Assembly (NCBI RefSeq): GCF_012933505.1
Contig: NZ_JABBNB010000015.1
Coordinates: forward strand, 1-64,000
Length of the DNA: 64,000 nucleotides
Source of the DNA: Gordonia asplenii
Lineage (GTDB): Bacteria; Actinomycetota; Actinomycetes; Mycobacteriales; Mycobacteriaceae
Direction of reading: 5' to 3'
Below, in pieces: positions 15,886 to 24,534 of this stretch. Both the position numbers and the translations under genes were made by a program. A model generated the notes under the pieces. It had not been told where the DNA came from, made no database searches, and worked only from the letters and a program-made list of their open reading frames with translations. Numbering within the stretch: the stretch's first letter is position 1; every line of letters starts with the position of its first letter.

Positions 15886-17187
15886 CTACTCGCCCGAGGC
15901 GAGCCGTAGGCGGGTGTCACCGAGCGCGGCGACGACGGTGTCGGCGATGTGCCGGGCGTCGTGGTCGATCCCGAGGAATCGGCCCGAACCCCAGGTGTGC
16001 ATCCACGGGAGTCCGATGAAGCTGAGTCCGGGAACCTCTGTGACACCACGGGTTTGGATGGGGCGGCCCCCGCCGTCGAACGCGCTGACCTCGAGCCATC
16101 GATAGTCGGGGCGATAGCCGATGGCCCAGATGATGGTGGTGATCCCGGCGTCGAGCAGATCGAGCGTCGTCGGGTCGGCGGGCGGTTGCCACACGGGCTC
16201 GTAGCGCGACGCCGGAGGCGCGGCGACGTCGTTGGCGTCGATGTAGCGGTCGATGTCGGCGCATATCGAGTTGTACACGGCATCGGCGGCGTCGAGTGAT
16301 TCGGTGAGCGTGGGGGCGAAGGTGAGGACGGCGTCCTTGCCCGACGTCAGATGTCCGTAGAGTTTCATTCCCTGCGCGGCGAAGGTACGCAGATCGACGT
16401 CACGTCCCCCGTCGCGGCCGGTGACGTAGTGATTCGTCTTCTCTTGGGCTGCCCGGCCGCCCGGATACTGTTGTGCCGGTGTGTCATACACGCCCATGTC
16501 GGCCAGCCAGGTCATGCAGTCGCGGCCGCGGTAGAAGCGTGCGACCCGCGGTGCGTTGCCGATCGCGAGGTGCACCTCGCGCCCGGCCAGGTGCAGATCC
16601 TCGGCGATCTGGGTACCGGATTGGCCGGAGCCGACGACGAGTACGGCACCGTCGTCGAGCTGCTCGGGGTTGAAGTACTCCTCCGAATGAATCTGTGCGA
16701 CAGCGCTATCCAGCGCCGGAGCGTATGGCGGCAGTACCGGCAGCGGGTATCCGCCGGTGGCGATGATCGCCTGGTCGCAGGTGATCTCCTCACTGCCGCC
16801 CGCGGATTCGAGCGTGAGGAGGAATCCCGTCGCGGTGCGCTTGAGGCGAGTGACGGTGGTGCGGGTGCGAATCGGGACGTCGAATGTCGCCAGCCAGCCG
16901 TCGAGCCATTCGACGACTTCGTCGCGGGTCATGAAGCCGTCCGGATCGTCGCCGGTGTAGCTGTAGCCGGGCAGGCGGCAATGCCAGTTGGGTGTGACGA
17001 GGGTGAAGTTGTCCCAACGTTTGTCGGCCCAGGCGTGGGTCGGGGTGTGCGATTCGACGACGAGGTGATCGATGCCGGCGCGGCCGAGATACCAGCTGAC
17101 CGAGAGACCGGCCTGACCGGCGCCGACGATGACGACCGGGACGTGTGCGGTGGAGGTGGATCGGGGGATGGTGTCGGTGGTGCTCAT
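15886..17187 (-). CDS. MSMEG_0569-family flavin-dependent oxidoreductase
   Basis: 433 residues, related to flavin-containing monooxygenases. The FAD-binding motif VVIVGAGQAGLSVSWYLGRAGIDHLVVE lies at residues 17-44, and a second nucleotide-binding site is AVLVVGSGQSGTQIAEDLHLAGREVHLAIG (near 180-210). The motif IIWAIGYRPDYRWLEV precedes the final FAD contact. Uses NAD(P)H and presumably O2. A member of the conserved Nit1C set. The ATG at 17187 has CTGGAG 6 bp upstream. A 68-bp gap separates it from the gene before it. Confidence 0.87.
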   Translation of the reverse strand: MSTTDTIPRSTSTAHVPVVIVGAGQAGLSVSWYLGRAGIDHLVVESHTPTHAWADKRWDNFTLVTPNWHCRLPGYSYTGDDPDGFMTRDEVVEWLDGWLATFDVPIRTRTTVTRLKRTATGFLLTLESAGGSEEITCDQAIIATGGYPLPVLPPYAPALDSAVAQIHSEEYFNPEQLDDGAVLVVGSGQSGTQIAEDLHLAGREVHLAIGNAPRVARFYRGRDCMTWLADMGVYDTPAQQYPGGRAAQEKTNHYVTGRDGGRDVDLRTFAAQGMKLYGHLTSGKDAVLTFAPTLTESLDAADAVYNSICADIDRYIDANDVAAPPASRYEPVWQPPADPTTLDLLDAGITTIIWAIGYRPDYRWLEVSAFDGGGRPIQTRGVTEVPGLSFIGLPWMHTWGSGRFLGIDHDARHIADTVVAALGDTRLRLASGE

Positions 17188-17255
17188 GGTGGCTCCAGGA
17201 GGAATTGCATCGGAGGAACTTCTAGGGAATTGCCCGGGGGACAGGGTGATTGAGG

Positions 17256-17555
17256 TCAGCGCGCGGAGGACAGCGGCGGCCGCAGGTCGAGAACCTCGAC
17301 CGTCGACGTCGGACCGTAGGTACGCGCGGCGTCGACGATGTCGTCGGCGGCCGCCGCTGCCGAGGTGCAGGCGAAGCCGAACTTCTCACGTACTCGCTCG
17401 GTTGCCTGCGCCAGGGCTTTCGTCGAGCGCGCGGTGAAGTCTTCGACGGTGTAGCTCGCGCCCGCCGTCAGGAAGTCGTGCATCACCAGACTCGGCGAAT
17501 AGTACTGCCGCACTTGGCCGTCGGGCCAGCGCACGCTGAACGTCATCTCAGGCAT
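17256..17555 (-). CDS. MSMEG_0570-family nitrogen starvation response protein
   Basis: 99 residues, small protein of the MSMEG_0570 family. The start, MPEMTFSVRWPDGQVRQYYSPSLVMHDFLTAGASYTVEDF, is characteristic; the central helix SRSTKALAQATERVREKFGFACTSA follows (here ARSTKALAQATERVREKFG). No catalytic motif is obvious. It is a marker of the Nit1C cluster and is induced with it under nitrogen starvation in cyanobacteria. Its ATG overlaps the end of the nitrilase gene by 8 bp, implying translational coupling. Confidence 0.87.
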   Translation of the reverse strand: MPEMTFSVRWPDGQVRQYYSPSLVMHDFLTAGASYTVEDFTARSTKALAQATERVREKFGFACTSAAAAADDIVDAARTYGPTSTVEVLDLRPPLSSAR

Positions 17556-18447
17556 GAGCGAGGTCCCGCCACGGTGCCGTTCCGGTGGCGTCGAGCTCGG
17601 TCAGTTCGGCATAGACGTCGGGCCGCCGGTCGCGCAAGTGGAACATGCCCGCCCGCATCGCGGTGAAGGTGCCCGCGATGTCGACGTCGGCGACGGCGAG
17701 GCCGCTGCCCAACAGGGTGGTGTCCAAGACGTTGCCGCCCGGATCGACGATTTTCGCGTTGCCGACGTAGCGTAGCGAGCCGAAGGTTCCGGATTGATTC
17801 GACGCGATCCAGAACACCTGATTGTCCAGTGCGCGAGCGGTGTCGAAGAGGTTGAATCGGTACGTCCAGCGGTCGTCCTGGAGGTTCTCGGCGGTCGCCG
17901 TGCGGGCCGCCGGCCACGCCGACATGCTGGCGATGATCTCCGCTCCCCGCAGCGCCATCACGCGTGCCGCCTCGGGGAATGCTTTGTCGTAGCAGATCTG
18001 CAGCCCGACGCGGCCTACCGGAGTGTCGAAGACACCGTAGTCGGAGCCGGAGGCGTACGACATGTTCTCCCCGAGGGGCTGATGCACCTTGCGGTAGCTG
18101 CCGTAGATCTGCTCGCCGTCGATGACGGCCGCCGCGTTGTAGCGGGTCTCGCCGTCGTCGGCGAGTTCGCAGAAGCCGATCGCGATCACCAGGTCGCCGA
18201 TGATCGACTGAACTCGTGCGATCTCTGGGCCGTCGAGCGTAATCGCCGGTGGCAGTGAGCGTTTGGTGTTCTTGACGGTGTCACCATGATTTCCCAGCGA
18301 CGACAGGTAGCCGCCGATCGCGGCTTCGGGGAAGACCAGGAAGTCGACGCCGGCGGCCCGCGCCCGCGCGACGTAGTCGGTGATCACCGCGTAGTTCTGT
18401 TCGAGGTCGCGGGTAAAGTTGGCCGCGACCGATCCGAGCGTAGTCAT
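17548..18447 (-). CDS. Nit6803-family nitrilase (Nit1C)
   Basis: 299 residues, carbon-nitrogen hydrolase with an intact catalytic triad: E41 in FPEAAIGGYL, K119 in SYRKVHQPLGEN and C151 in GLQICYDKAFPEAARVM. Enzymes of the Nit6803 type hydrolyse aromatic and aliphatic nitriles to carboxylic acids and ammonia; the physiological nitrile made or used by the cluster is unknown. It is the second gene of the operon, 37 bp after the MSMEG_0572-type gene. Compare the Cys-less homologue at 12444. Confidence 0.92.
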   Translation of the reverse strand: MTTLGSVAANFTRDLEQNYAVITDYVARARAAGVDFLVFPEAAIGGYLSSLGNHGDTVKNTKRSLPPAITLDGPEIARVQSIIGDLVIAIGFCELADDGETRYNAAAVIDGEQIYGSYRKVHQPLGENMSYASGSDYGVFDTPVGRVGLQICYDKAFPEAARVMALRGAEIIASMSAWPAARTATAENLQDDRWTYRFNLFDTARALDNQVFWIASNQSGTFGSLRYVGNAKIVDPGGNVLDTTLLGSGLAVADVDIAGTFTAMRAGMFHLRDRRPDVYAELTELDATGTAPWRDLAHA

Positions 18448-18484
18448 GCGTTCCTCGATGTGATCTGTTGTCCCACAGTTCGAT

Positions 18485-19012
18485 TCAGACCATGTAGGTG
18501 GAGTTGATGATGGCGCCCTTGCGGGCGAAGTGGATCAGCGCGTCCTGAACGTCGAGCGGGTGTGCCGGGATGACGCCCTCGATCAGATCTTCTTCCCGGC
18601 CGCCGTGCAGGGCCAGCCCGAAGCGGCAGCAGAAGACGGTTCCGCCTTCGGCGATGAACGTCGCCAGCGAGTCGTTGATGTTCTGCTCGCCCGGGAAGCC
18701 GGAGTCACCTGTGGTCGGAAAGCCCCGCGTCGCAAGGCAATTGATGGCGCCGGGTCCATAGAAGTAGATCGCTGACTCGAATCCTTTGCGCAAGGCGCGA
18801 GTGGCCTGCAGGACTGCGACGAACGACACCGAGGACTCGTGGGCGATCCCGTGGACGAGGGTGAAGTAGCTTTCGCCGTCCTCGGCCTGGTAGTCGGGGA
18901 AGATCTTGGTTCCGCCGTAGATGTTGGAACCCTTCGGCAGCGACGGGTGGGGGATCTCGGCGACCGATTTGGCGATGTTGGCTGTGATGGTTTCGTCGAA
19001 TACAGCGGACAT
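18485..19012 (-). CDS. MSMEG_0572/Sll0783-family nitrogen starvation response protein
   Basis: 175 residues of the Sll0783 family. Recognised from PHPSLPKGSNIYGGTKIFPDYQAEDGESYFTLVHGIAHESSVSFVAVLQATRALRKGFESAIYFYGPG and the DsrE-like core that follows (NDSLATFIAEGGTVFCCRFGLALHG). In Synechocystis the protein is strongly induced by nitrogen starvation and linked to polyhydroxybutyrate accumulation. It is the first gene of the Nit1C operon. GAGGATACCC lies just before the ATG. The 336-bp gap to sigM should contain the cluster promoter. Confidence 0.9.
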   Translation of the reverse strand: MSAVFDETITANIAKSVAEIPHPSLPKGSNIYGGTKIFPDYQAEDGESYFTLVHGIAHESSVSFVAVLQATRALRKGFESAIYFYGPGAINCLATRGFPTTGDSGFPGEQNINDSLATFIAEGGTVFCCRFGLALHGGREEDLIEGVIPAHPLDVQDALIHFARKGAIINSTYMV

Positions 19013-19348
19013 GGGTATCCTCGTGTTCAGCAGTGCCCGTGGCGGCGGGCGATGTGTGGGGGAGTGGGCGGCGTTGCCCGGATGTGAAAGGTGACAGGGA
19101 GACCGAGTAGGTATCCGGCTCTTGTTCGATCACCTGGTACCCAGTTCACCGCCGACTGATTTCCGAGTGGTTACCGACGGAATAACTGATCGACGAATTC
19201 GTGTAACAAAGGGCCCGACGCCGCTTTCGCGGTTTCCATCCCCATCACGTTGTGCACAGTCCGGCCACGTCAATGCACATATCCACAGATTTCGCCAGAT
19301 TTGTCAGTTGCACCCGAAAAATGCAGAACATCCCATTACTGTCGTCGC
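19013..19348. promoter_or_regulatory. Divergent promoter region between Nit1C operon and sigM
   Basis: No gene found in these 336 bp. A GTTAC (19170-19174) and GTAAC (19203-19207) pair forms an inverted repeat. GGAAT-N16-CGTG (19179-19203) on the plus strand resembles an ECF sigma-factor promoter and could be a sigM autoregulatory site, 146 bp upstream of its ATG. These assignments are tentative. Confidence 0.4.
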
Positions 19349-19912
19349 ATGACTCGGGGGGACAACGATCATCGCAGTGACGAGCAGCTGCTCGACGCGC
19401 ACATCGCCGGGGAGCCCGATGCCTTCGCAACGCTCATCGAGCGCCACCAGACGAGGCTGATGGCCATCGCCTATCGCACCACCAACTGTCCCGAAGACGC
19501 CCACGACGCGTATCAAGAAGCACTGCTGAACGCGCATTGCATGGCAACTCACTATCGGGCCGAGGCCAAGGTGATTTCCTGGCTGCACCGCATCGTGGTC
19601 AACGCGTGCCTTGACCGGATCCGGCGCAACAAAAATCAACACACTATTCCGATACCGTCCTTCGATATCTTGCCGCTCGCCGATCCGCGCGACCGCACCA
19701 CCGACGTCGACCTGGCCATCTCCGTCGGCCAGGCCCTCGATTCGCTTCCCGCCGATCAGCGCGCGGCGGTCATCGCCGTCGACGTCGAGGGACTCTCCGT
19801 CCTCGATGCCGCCACTCGCCTCGGCGTGCCGACCGGAACCATCAAGAGTCGTTGCGCACGAGGGAGACTCAAACTCGCGACACTGCTCGGGCATCTGCAA
19901 GAGTCGGTGTGA
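19349..19912 (+). CDS. sigM: ECF RNA polymerase sigma factor SigM
   Basis: 187 residues. Region 2 is DEQLLDAHIAGEPDAFATLIERHQTRLMAIAYRTTNCPEDAHDAYQEALLNAHCMATHYRAEAKVISWLHRIVVNACLDRIRR; region 4 is ALDSLPADQRAAVIAVDVEGLSVLDAATRLGVPTGTIKSRCARGRLKLATLL. It directs RNA polymerase to GGAAC-type promoters. Assignment to SigM rests on position: sigM-anti-sigma-trxB-trxA-cwlM is the mycobacterial order. The ATG at 19349 is chosen over an upstream in-frame ATG because the extra 33 residues have no sigma similarity and no ribosome-binding site. Confidence 0.88.
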   Translation: MTRGDNDHRSDEQLLDAHIAGEPDAFATLIERHQTRLMAIAYRTTNCPEDAHDAYQEALLNAHCMATHYRAEAKVISWLHRIVVNACLDRIRRNKNQHTIPIPSFDILPLADPRDRTTDVDLAISVGQALDSLPADQRAAVIAVDVEGLSVLDAATRLGVPTGTIKSRCARGRLKLATLLGHLQESV

Positions 19913-20005
19913 CGCTAGAATCCGTTACACCACAACGACTTACCGAGTATCGGCCCGTTTGCGGTGGTTGAGCCGCGCTGATGTCGCCGTCCTGGTCTGC
20001 ACCGA

Positions 20006-20075
20006 CTCACCGAAATCCGTTGTGTCACCGTGGTTTCGACACGGGCTTGCGCTAACGCTGCGGACCGGCTCAACC
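20006..20075. repeat. 70-bp interspersed repeat inside the sigM-rsmA gap
   Basis: This 70-bp stretch, beginning CTCACCGAAATCCGTTG, matches 50361-50430 at 67 of 70 positions with no gap. It contains the GTTTCGACACGGG...GGCTCAACC core shared with other repeats of the window (27.8-28.5 kb and 50.2-50.4 kb). It accounts for much of the unusually long 332-bp space between sigM and its anti-sigma gene; nothing else is recognised in that gap. Confidence 0.85.
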
Positions 20076-20244
20076 GGCGGACGGGGTCGGCTGTCGCTGG
20101 ACCCAGGCTCAACCAGCCGTGACCGCTGAGACTCGCTCGGAGAGCGGAAATTGGTCGATGAAATGTGGAACCAAACGGGCTCCGGCTGCGTCGTAGAGTG
20201 AGAGCATCGAATGCTCGCACACCGCGTCGACGAAAGCATGGGAT

Positions 20245-20946
20245 ATGACTCCATTCGAGCCCGGCACCCCGTCCGCCGGGGCAACGGGTCTACCTGAACC
20301 GCCGTACTCGCCGGAACTGCTCGCCGACCTGCATGCCGATGCGCTGGAGCCCGACGTCGCAGCACACGTGCGCGCACGCATCGTCGACGACCCGGCGGCC
20401 CAGGAGACCCTTGCATCACTCGATCGCACCCGCGCGATCCTGCGACGTCTGCCCGTCGTCGAGCGCGAGCTTCCGCCCGCGGTACGTGCCGCCACCGACC
20501 GCACGCTGGCCACCATCGCCGCAGACCAGCGTCGTCGATCAGCTCGTCAACGTCGGGTCCGAGCCGTCGCCGTCGCGGCGTCGCTGCTCATCGTCGCCGC
20601 GATTGCGCCCACCGCATGGCGAGTCACTCGCTCCGACGATCCCGCAACACCCGTCGCCCGTCCGTCGAGCGTCAGTCCGAGCGAAGCCGCAACGGCGTTG
20701 TCGTTCGTCGGGCGCAGTACGACGGCTCCGCTGACCATGACCGCCCTGCGTCGATGCACGGCGGCCAACGGAGTGCCCGCTTCGACGCCGGTCGTCGGCT
20801 CCGGGGAAGCCCGCATCCGCGAGCAACCATCGATCGTCATCCTGCTCGCGACGCGTCACGCGGGCCGGTTCGACGTCCTCATCGTCGCACTGGACTGCGA
20901 TACCGGAAATCCGGCCACGATCGCGCGATCGACCATCGGAGCGTGA
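20245..20946 (+). CDS. rsmA: Anti-sigma-M factor
   Basis: 233 residues. A cytosolic N-terminal helical region (YSPELLADLHADALEPDVAAHVRARIVDDPAAQETLASLDRT) resembles anti-sigma domains. One membrane helix follows near residues 111-127 (AVAVAASLLIVAAIAPTAW), then an extracytoplasmic C-terminal domain of about 100 residues with C172 and C218 able to form a disulfide. Position after sigM and before trxB fits RsmA (Rv3912). It should bind SigM at the membrane until a signal releases it. The ribosome-binding site is weak. Confidence 0.78.
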   Translation: MTPFEPGTPSAGATGLPEPPYSPELLADLHADALEPDVAAHVRARIVDDPAAQETLASLDRTRAILRRLPVVERELPPAVRAATDRTLATIAADQRRRSARQRRVRAVAVAASLLIVAAIAPTAWRVTRSDDPATPVARPSSVSPSEAATALSFVGRSTTAPLTMTALRRCTAANGVPASTPVVGSGEARIREQPSIVILLATRHAGRFDVLIVALDCDTGNPATIARSTIGA

Positions 20947-20958
20947 GGCGACTCACGC
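20941..20958. terminator. Hairpin overlapping the rsmA stop codon
   Basis: GCGTGAG and CTCACGC form a perfect 7-bp stem with a GCGA loop, starting within the last codons of rsmA. No T tract follows, so it may be a weak or factor-dependent terminator separating rsmA from the trxBA promoter 6 bp further on. Confidence 0.4.
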
Positions 20959-20963
20959 ACCCG

Positions 20964-20989
20964 GGAACAACTGTCTCTACCCTTGTGTT
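20964..20989 (+). promoter_or_regulatory. ECF-type (SigH/SigR-like) promoter for trxB-trxA
   Basis: GGAAC (20964-20968), an 18-bp spacer, then GTT (20987-20989). This equals the thiol-stress promoter consensus of actinobacterial SigR/SigH (GGAAY-N18-GTT) that drives thioredoxin genes. It is 71 bp before the trxB start. Because SigM also favours GGAAC at -35, control by SigM is possible too. Confidence 0.65.
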
Positions 20990-21059
20990 GAACAAGCGGA
21001 ACGAGCTCGGCGCCTGAATCAAGACTTCTGCCGAGCCCAGGTGAAACCCGGAGGACGAA

Positions 21060-22037
21060 TTGACCGACAACGACCAGATCCACGACATCATCATCATCGG
21101 ATCCGGACCCGCCGGTTACACCGCGGCCGTCTACGCCGCCCGCGCCGAACTGTCGCCGATCGTGTTCGAAGGCACCCAGTTCGGCGGCGCGCTGATGACG
21201 ACCACCGAGGTGGAGAACTTTCCCGGCTTCCAGTCCGGCATCCAAGGGCCCGCACTGATGGACGAGATGCGCGAGCAGGCGTTGCGCTTCGGCGCCGACC
21301 TGCGCATGGAGGACGTCGACGCGGTACGCCTGGCAGGCGACGTCAAAGAGGTCGAGGTCGACGGTGAGATCTACCGTGCTCGTGCCGTGATCCTCGCGAT
21401 GGGCGCCGCCGCCCGCTACCTGGACGTTCCCGGCGAACAGGAATTGCTCGGCCGTGGCGTGTCTGCCTGTGCCACCTGTGACGGGTTCTTCTTCAAAGAT
21501 CAGGACATCGCCGTCATCGGTGGCGGCGACTCGGCTATGGAAGAAGCGACCTTCCTCACCAAGTTCGCCCGCAAGGTTTACCTGGTGCATCGCCGCGACG
21601 AGTTCCGTTCCTCGCGCATCATGCTCGACCGCGCCCGCGACAACGAGAAGATCGAATTCATCACCAACGCCGCAGTCGAATCGGTGCACGGTGAGACCGG
21701 CGTGACCAGCCTGACGCTCCGCAAGACCGACAACGGCACCGCCGGAGACGAGACCGCAACCCTCGACGTCACCGGCATGTTCGTCGCCATCGGCCACGAT
21801 CCGCGTAGCGAACTGGTCCGCGGCCAGGTAGAACTCGACGACGACGGCTACGTCAAGGTCTCCGGTCGCACCACCTACACCTCGCTGCCTGGCGTTTTCG
21901 CCGCCGGCGATCTCGTCGACCACACCTACCGACAAGCGATCACGGCCGCGGGCAGTGGTTGTTCGGCCGCCATCGATGCCGAACGCTGGCTCGCCGACCA
22001 GAAGCACGCCGCACCGGTCGCCGCAGCCACCGTCTGA
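21060..22037 (+). CDS. trxB: Thioredoxin reductase
   Basis: 325 residues, low-Mr NADPH-dependent thioredoxin reductase. FAD site [20 protein letters not shown] (residues 10-29), redox-active CATC at C137/C140, NADPH site [17 protein letters not shown], and the C-terminal FAD contact [24 protein letters not shown]. Starts at TTG 21060 behind GGAGGACGAAT; no better start is available. It reduces the thioredoxin encoded 29 bp downstream. Driven by the ECF-type promoter just upstream. Confidence 0.95.
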   Translation: MTDNDQIHDIIIIGSGPAGYTAAVYAARAELSPIVFEGTQFGGALMTTTEVENFPGFQSGIQGPALMDEMREQALRFGADLRMEDVDAVRLAGDVKEVEVDGEIYRARAVILAMGAAARYLDVPGEQELLGRGVSACATCDGFFFKDQDIAVIGGGDSAMEEATFLTKFARKVYLVHRRDEFRSSRIMLDRARDNEKIEFITNAAVESVHGETGVTSLTLRKTDNGTAGDETATLDVTGMFVAIGHDPRSELVRGQVELDDDGYVKVSGRTTYTSLPGVFAAGDLVDHTYRQAITAAGSGCSAAIDAERWLADQKHAAPVAAATV

Positions 22038-22066
22038 TCATTCACCCCCTCATTAAGGAGACAGCC

Positions 22067-22402
22067 ATGGGAAACAACACCATCGCAACCACCGACGCCA
22101 CCTTCTCCGCCGACGTCATCGAATCCGGCAAGCCCGTCCTCGTCGACTTCTGGGCTACCTGGTGCGGCCCGTGCAAGATGGTCGCCCCCGTCCTCGACGA
22201 AATCGCCCGCGACTACGGCGACAAACTCACCGTCGCCAAGCTCGACGTCGACCAGAACCCGGTGACCGCCCGCGACTTCCAGGTGATGTCGATCCCGACG
22301 ATGATTCTCTTCGAAAACGGCAAGGCGACCAAGACCATCGTCGGCGCAAAAGGCAAGGCAGCGCTGCTGCGCGAGCTGAGCGGCGTCGTCGAAGCCAAGT
22401 AG
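22067..22402 (+). CDS. trxA: Thioredoxin
   Basis: 111 residues, cytosolic thioredoxin with the active site WCGPC (C33, C36) in VLVDFWATWCGPCKMVAPVLDEIA and the cis-proline loop MSIPTMILFENG. It is the trxC/trxA gene that follows trxB in the mycobacterial origin region. AAGGAG precedes the ATG. Transfers electrons from TrxB to ribonucleotide reductase, peroxiredoxins and other disulfides. Confidence 0.96.
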   Translation: MGNNTIATTDATFSADVIESGKPVLVDFWATWCGPCKMVAPVLDEIARDYGDKLTVAKLDVDQNPVTARDFQVMSIPTMILFENGKATKTIVGAKGKAALLRELSGVVEAK

Positions 22403-22409
22403 TGCGACA

Positions 22410-22425
22410 CGCCTGAGTTCAGGCG
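22410..22425 (+). terminator. Probable terminator of trxB-trxA
   Basis: CGCCTG and CAGGCG pair perfectly around AGTT, 7 bp after the trxA stop. TTCTGTG follows, a poor T tract, as common in actinomycetes. Confidence 0.5.
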
Positions 22426-22573
22426 TTCTGTGGGGGTCGGACGCCCCCGACGAGATCATGCGATAACTCACGATCATTTGTCTGGCGGCGTCTACCCCTG
22501 CAACAATCTTTCTGCACGGTAAGCTCGTCTTGCCGTCGTCCGTACCAAGCCAGAGTCACCGAGGAGTACATGG

Positions 22574-23743
22574 ATGCCGTCGTTCAGGTTGGGTGACCAC
22601 GGCTCAGCAGTCGCTGAAGTCCGATCCATCCTGATCAGCCATGGGCTGTTGGCCGGGTCCGCGGCCACCGACGTCACTTTCTCCAGCAACGGCTGGACCA
22701 GCCCCGACGCCGTGTTCGACGCCGCAACCGACCACGCGGTGCGAGCGTTCCAGCAGCAGCGCGGTCTACTCGTCGACGGTGTCGTCGGGCAGGCCACCTA
22801 CCGGGTGCTGCGCGAATCGTCGTACCACCTCGGAACGCGCGTACTGCTGTACCGCCTGTCTGCTCCGATGGTCGGCGACGACGTCGCCACACTCCAATCC
22901 AGGCTGCAGAACCTCGGGTATTACACGTCGGTCATCGACGGCATCTTCGGTGAAACGACGCACAATTCGGTTTGCCTGTACCAGAGTGAGTACGGGCTGT
23001 CGTCGGACGGCATCTGTGGTCCGGCAACGCTGCGCTCCCTCGAGCGCCTCGGCACCCGCATCACCGGTGGCTCGCCGCACGCCATCCGCGAGGAAGAGCA
23101 TGTGCGCGCCTCCGGCCCACGATTGAGTGGCAAACGCATCCTCATCGACCCGGGATCCGGAAACGGTCAGCCGTCCACCGAACTGGCCGACTTCGAAGCC
23201 CAAGTGCTGTGGGATCTCGCATCGCGCCTGGAGGGCCGCATGTCGGCTGCAGGCATGGAGACCTTCATCTCGCACGACGGCCGCGGTCGACCCACCGACC
23301 AGGAACGCGCCCGCGTCGCCAACGCCGTCGACGCCGACATCGTGCTGGCCCTGCGGTGCGCCTCGAGCGCGAGCTACTCCGCCAACGGCGTCGCGACGTT
23401 CTACTTCGGTAATTCACACGGGTCGTCGTCGATGATCGGACGCAACCTGTCGAGCTTCATTCAGCGTGAGGTCGTGGCACGTACCGGCCTGGCCGACTGC
23501 CGAACCCACGAGCGCACCTGGGACATCCTCCGACTCACTCGGATGCCCGTGTCGCTGATCGACGTCGGGTACCTCACCAATTCGAACGATGCCGCGATGC
23601 TGGCCGACGCGGCGACGCGTGACGTGATCGCCGAAGCGATTCTGGTCGCGGTGAAGCGGCTCTACCTCCTCGGCAACGACGACCGGCCCACTGGCACATT
23701 CACTTTCGCCGATCTGCTCGCGGCGGAGAACATCGCCAACTGA
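22574..23743 (+). CDS. cwlM: CwlM-type peptidoglycan-synthesis regulator (amidase-like)
   Basis: 389 residues. Two peptidoglycan-binding domains (about residues 5-80 and 95-160, each with a DGVVGQATYRVLRE or DGIFGETTHNSV type repeat) precede an Amidase_3-like domain (185-380). In that domain the zinc-binding His of the PGHGG motif is S195 (LIDPGSGNGQ), and the SxHxN position is C262 (LALRCASS). The missing ligands fit CwlM being a regulator of MurA rather than a hydrolase, as shown in mycobacteria. No signal peptide, so cytosolic. GAGGAG lies 7 bp before the ATG at 22574. Confidence 0.85.
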   Translation: MPSFRLGDHGSAVAEVRSILISHGLLAGSAATDVTFSSNGWTSPDAVFDAATDHAVRAFQQQRGLLVDGVVGQATYRVLRESSYHLGTRVLLYRLSAPMVGDDVATLQSRLQNLGYYTSVIDGIFGETTHNSVCLYQSEYGLSSDGICGPATLRSLERLGTRITGGSPHAIREEEHVRASGPRLSGKRILIDPGSGNGQPSTELADFEAQVLWDLASRLEGRMSAAGMETFISHDGRGRPTDQERARVANAVDADIVLALRCASSASYSANGVATFYFGNSHGSSSMIGRNLSSFIQREVVARTGLADCRTHERTWDILRLTRMPVSLIDVGYLTNSNDAAMLADAATRDVIAEAILVAVKRLYLLGNDDRPTGTFTFADLLAAENIAN

Positions 23744-23772
23744 GCAGTCCGACGCGCCTTGCCGGGAAGATG

Positions 23773-24483
23773 TCATCCCACCGGCAGGGCGTCGATCTTT
23801 TCCTGACGTGAGGTCAGTTCCAGCGCCGCTTCGACGACCAGCTTCTCCAGCGCGCCTTCGACGGCTGACTTCCAGCCGAGGCCCTCATCGAGCTCTAGAC
23901 GGAAACGTGGGAATCGTGGGTGAGGCGCCACGAGGTCGAAACCGGAGTCTTTCAAGAAGTCGGCGTCCATCATGCAGTTGGTGCAGAGGTCGGTGACCAG
24001 CTCCGCGATTCCGTCGTCGGCGCCGATGATGCCGAATGCTTCGATCGCGCGAACACCGCGCTGCATGAGATCGGACACCACGGCGTCGAGCAGTATCGGT
24101 GCGGCTTCAGCGAAACCCGCTTCGGCGGTGATCGACGTGAGCAATACCGCGTCGGGGCTGACCGGGGAAGTGGGGAAGTGGCTCGCGCGCGGCACTCGAG
24201 CCGGCGGGGCGTAGAACGCGGTGCCGACGACGGTCTGCAGCGTCGACTCGACGGCGAGCTGCGCACACGTTCCCCATTCGAGGAGAAGGCCCGATACCCA
24301 CGCTTCCTTGTCGAATTCACTTTCAAAGATCGCGGTCGTCGTCGATGCCGCATCGGCGAACATCGGGGTGGCCAAGCTCTGCTCGACGGTGGCTGGATCC
24401 ACTTCCCAGTAGACACATCGTCGAGTGTGTGACGGCAGATTCTCGAATCCGGGGAGATCGAGGCGGACAATGGTCAGTCCCAT
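23773..24483 (-). CDS. Rv3916c-like conserved protein, possible GNAT fold
   Basis: 236 residues, found at the place of Rv3916c between cwlM and parB. The core IFESEFDKEAWVSGLLLEWGTCAQLAV...AVLLTSITAEAGFAEAAPILLDAVVSDLMQRGVRAIEAFGI resembles a degenerate acetyltransferase fold, and the C-terminus FPRFRLELDEGLGWKSAVEGALEKLV is typical of the family. A cysteine pair lies in DLCTNCMMD. Function unknown. It is convergent with cwlM (29 bp between stops). Confidence 0.75.
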   Translation of the reverse strand: MGLTIVRLDLPGFENLPSHTRRCVYWEVDPATVEQSLATPMFADAASTTTAIFESEFDKEAWVSGLLLEWGTCAQLAVESTLQTVVGTAFYAPPARVPRASHFPTSPVSPDAVLLTSITAEAGFAEAAPILLDAVVSDLMQRGVRAIEAFGIIGADDGIAELVTDLCTNCMMDADFLKDSGFDLVAPHPRFPRFRLELDEGLGWKSAVEGALEKLVVEAALELTSRQEKIDALPVG

Positions 24484-24534
24484 AGTCAGTTCACCGAGTC
24501 CTAGCCACGCGGATATGGAAATCGTTGTCCCGCA

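Noticed and set aside
19170-19207. GlnR-type box upstream of the nitrogen-starvation cluster
   Set aside because: GTTAC is present, but the following AC is at spacing 10, not 9, and no GAAAC half-site follows, so I could not support it.
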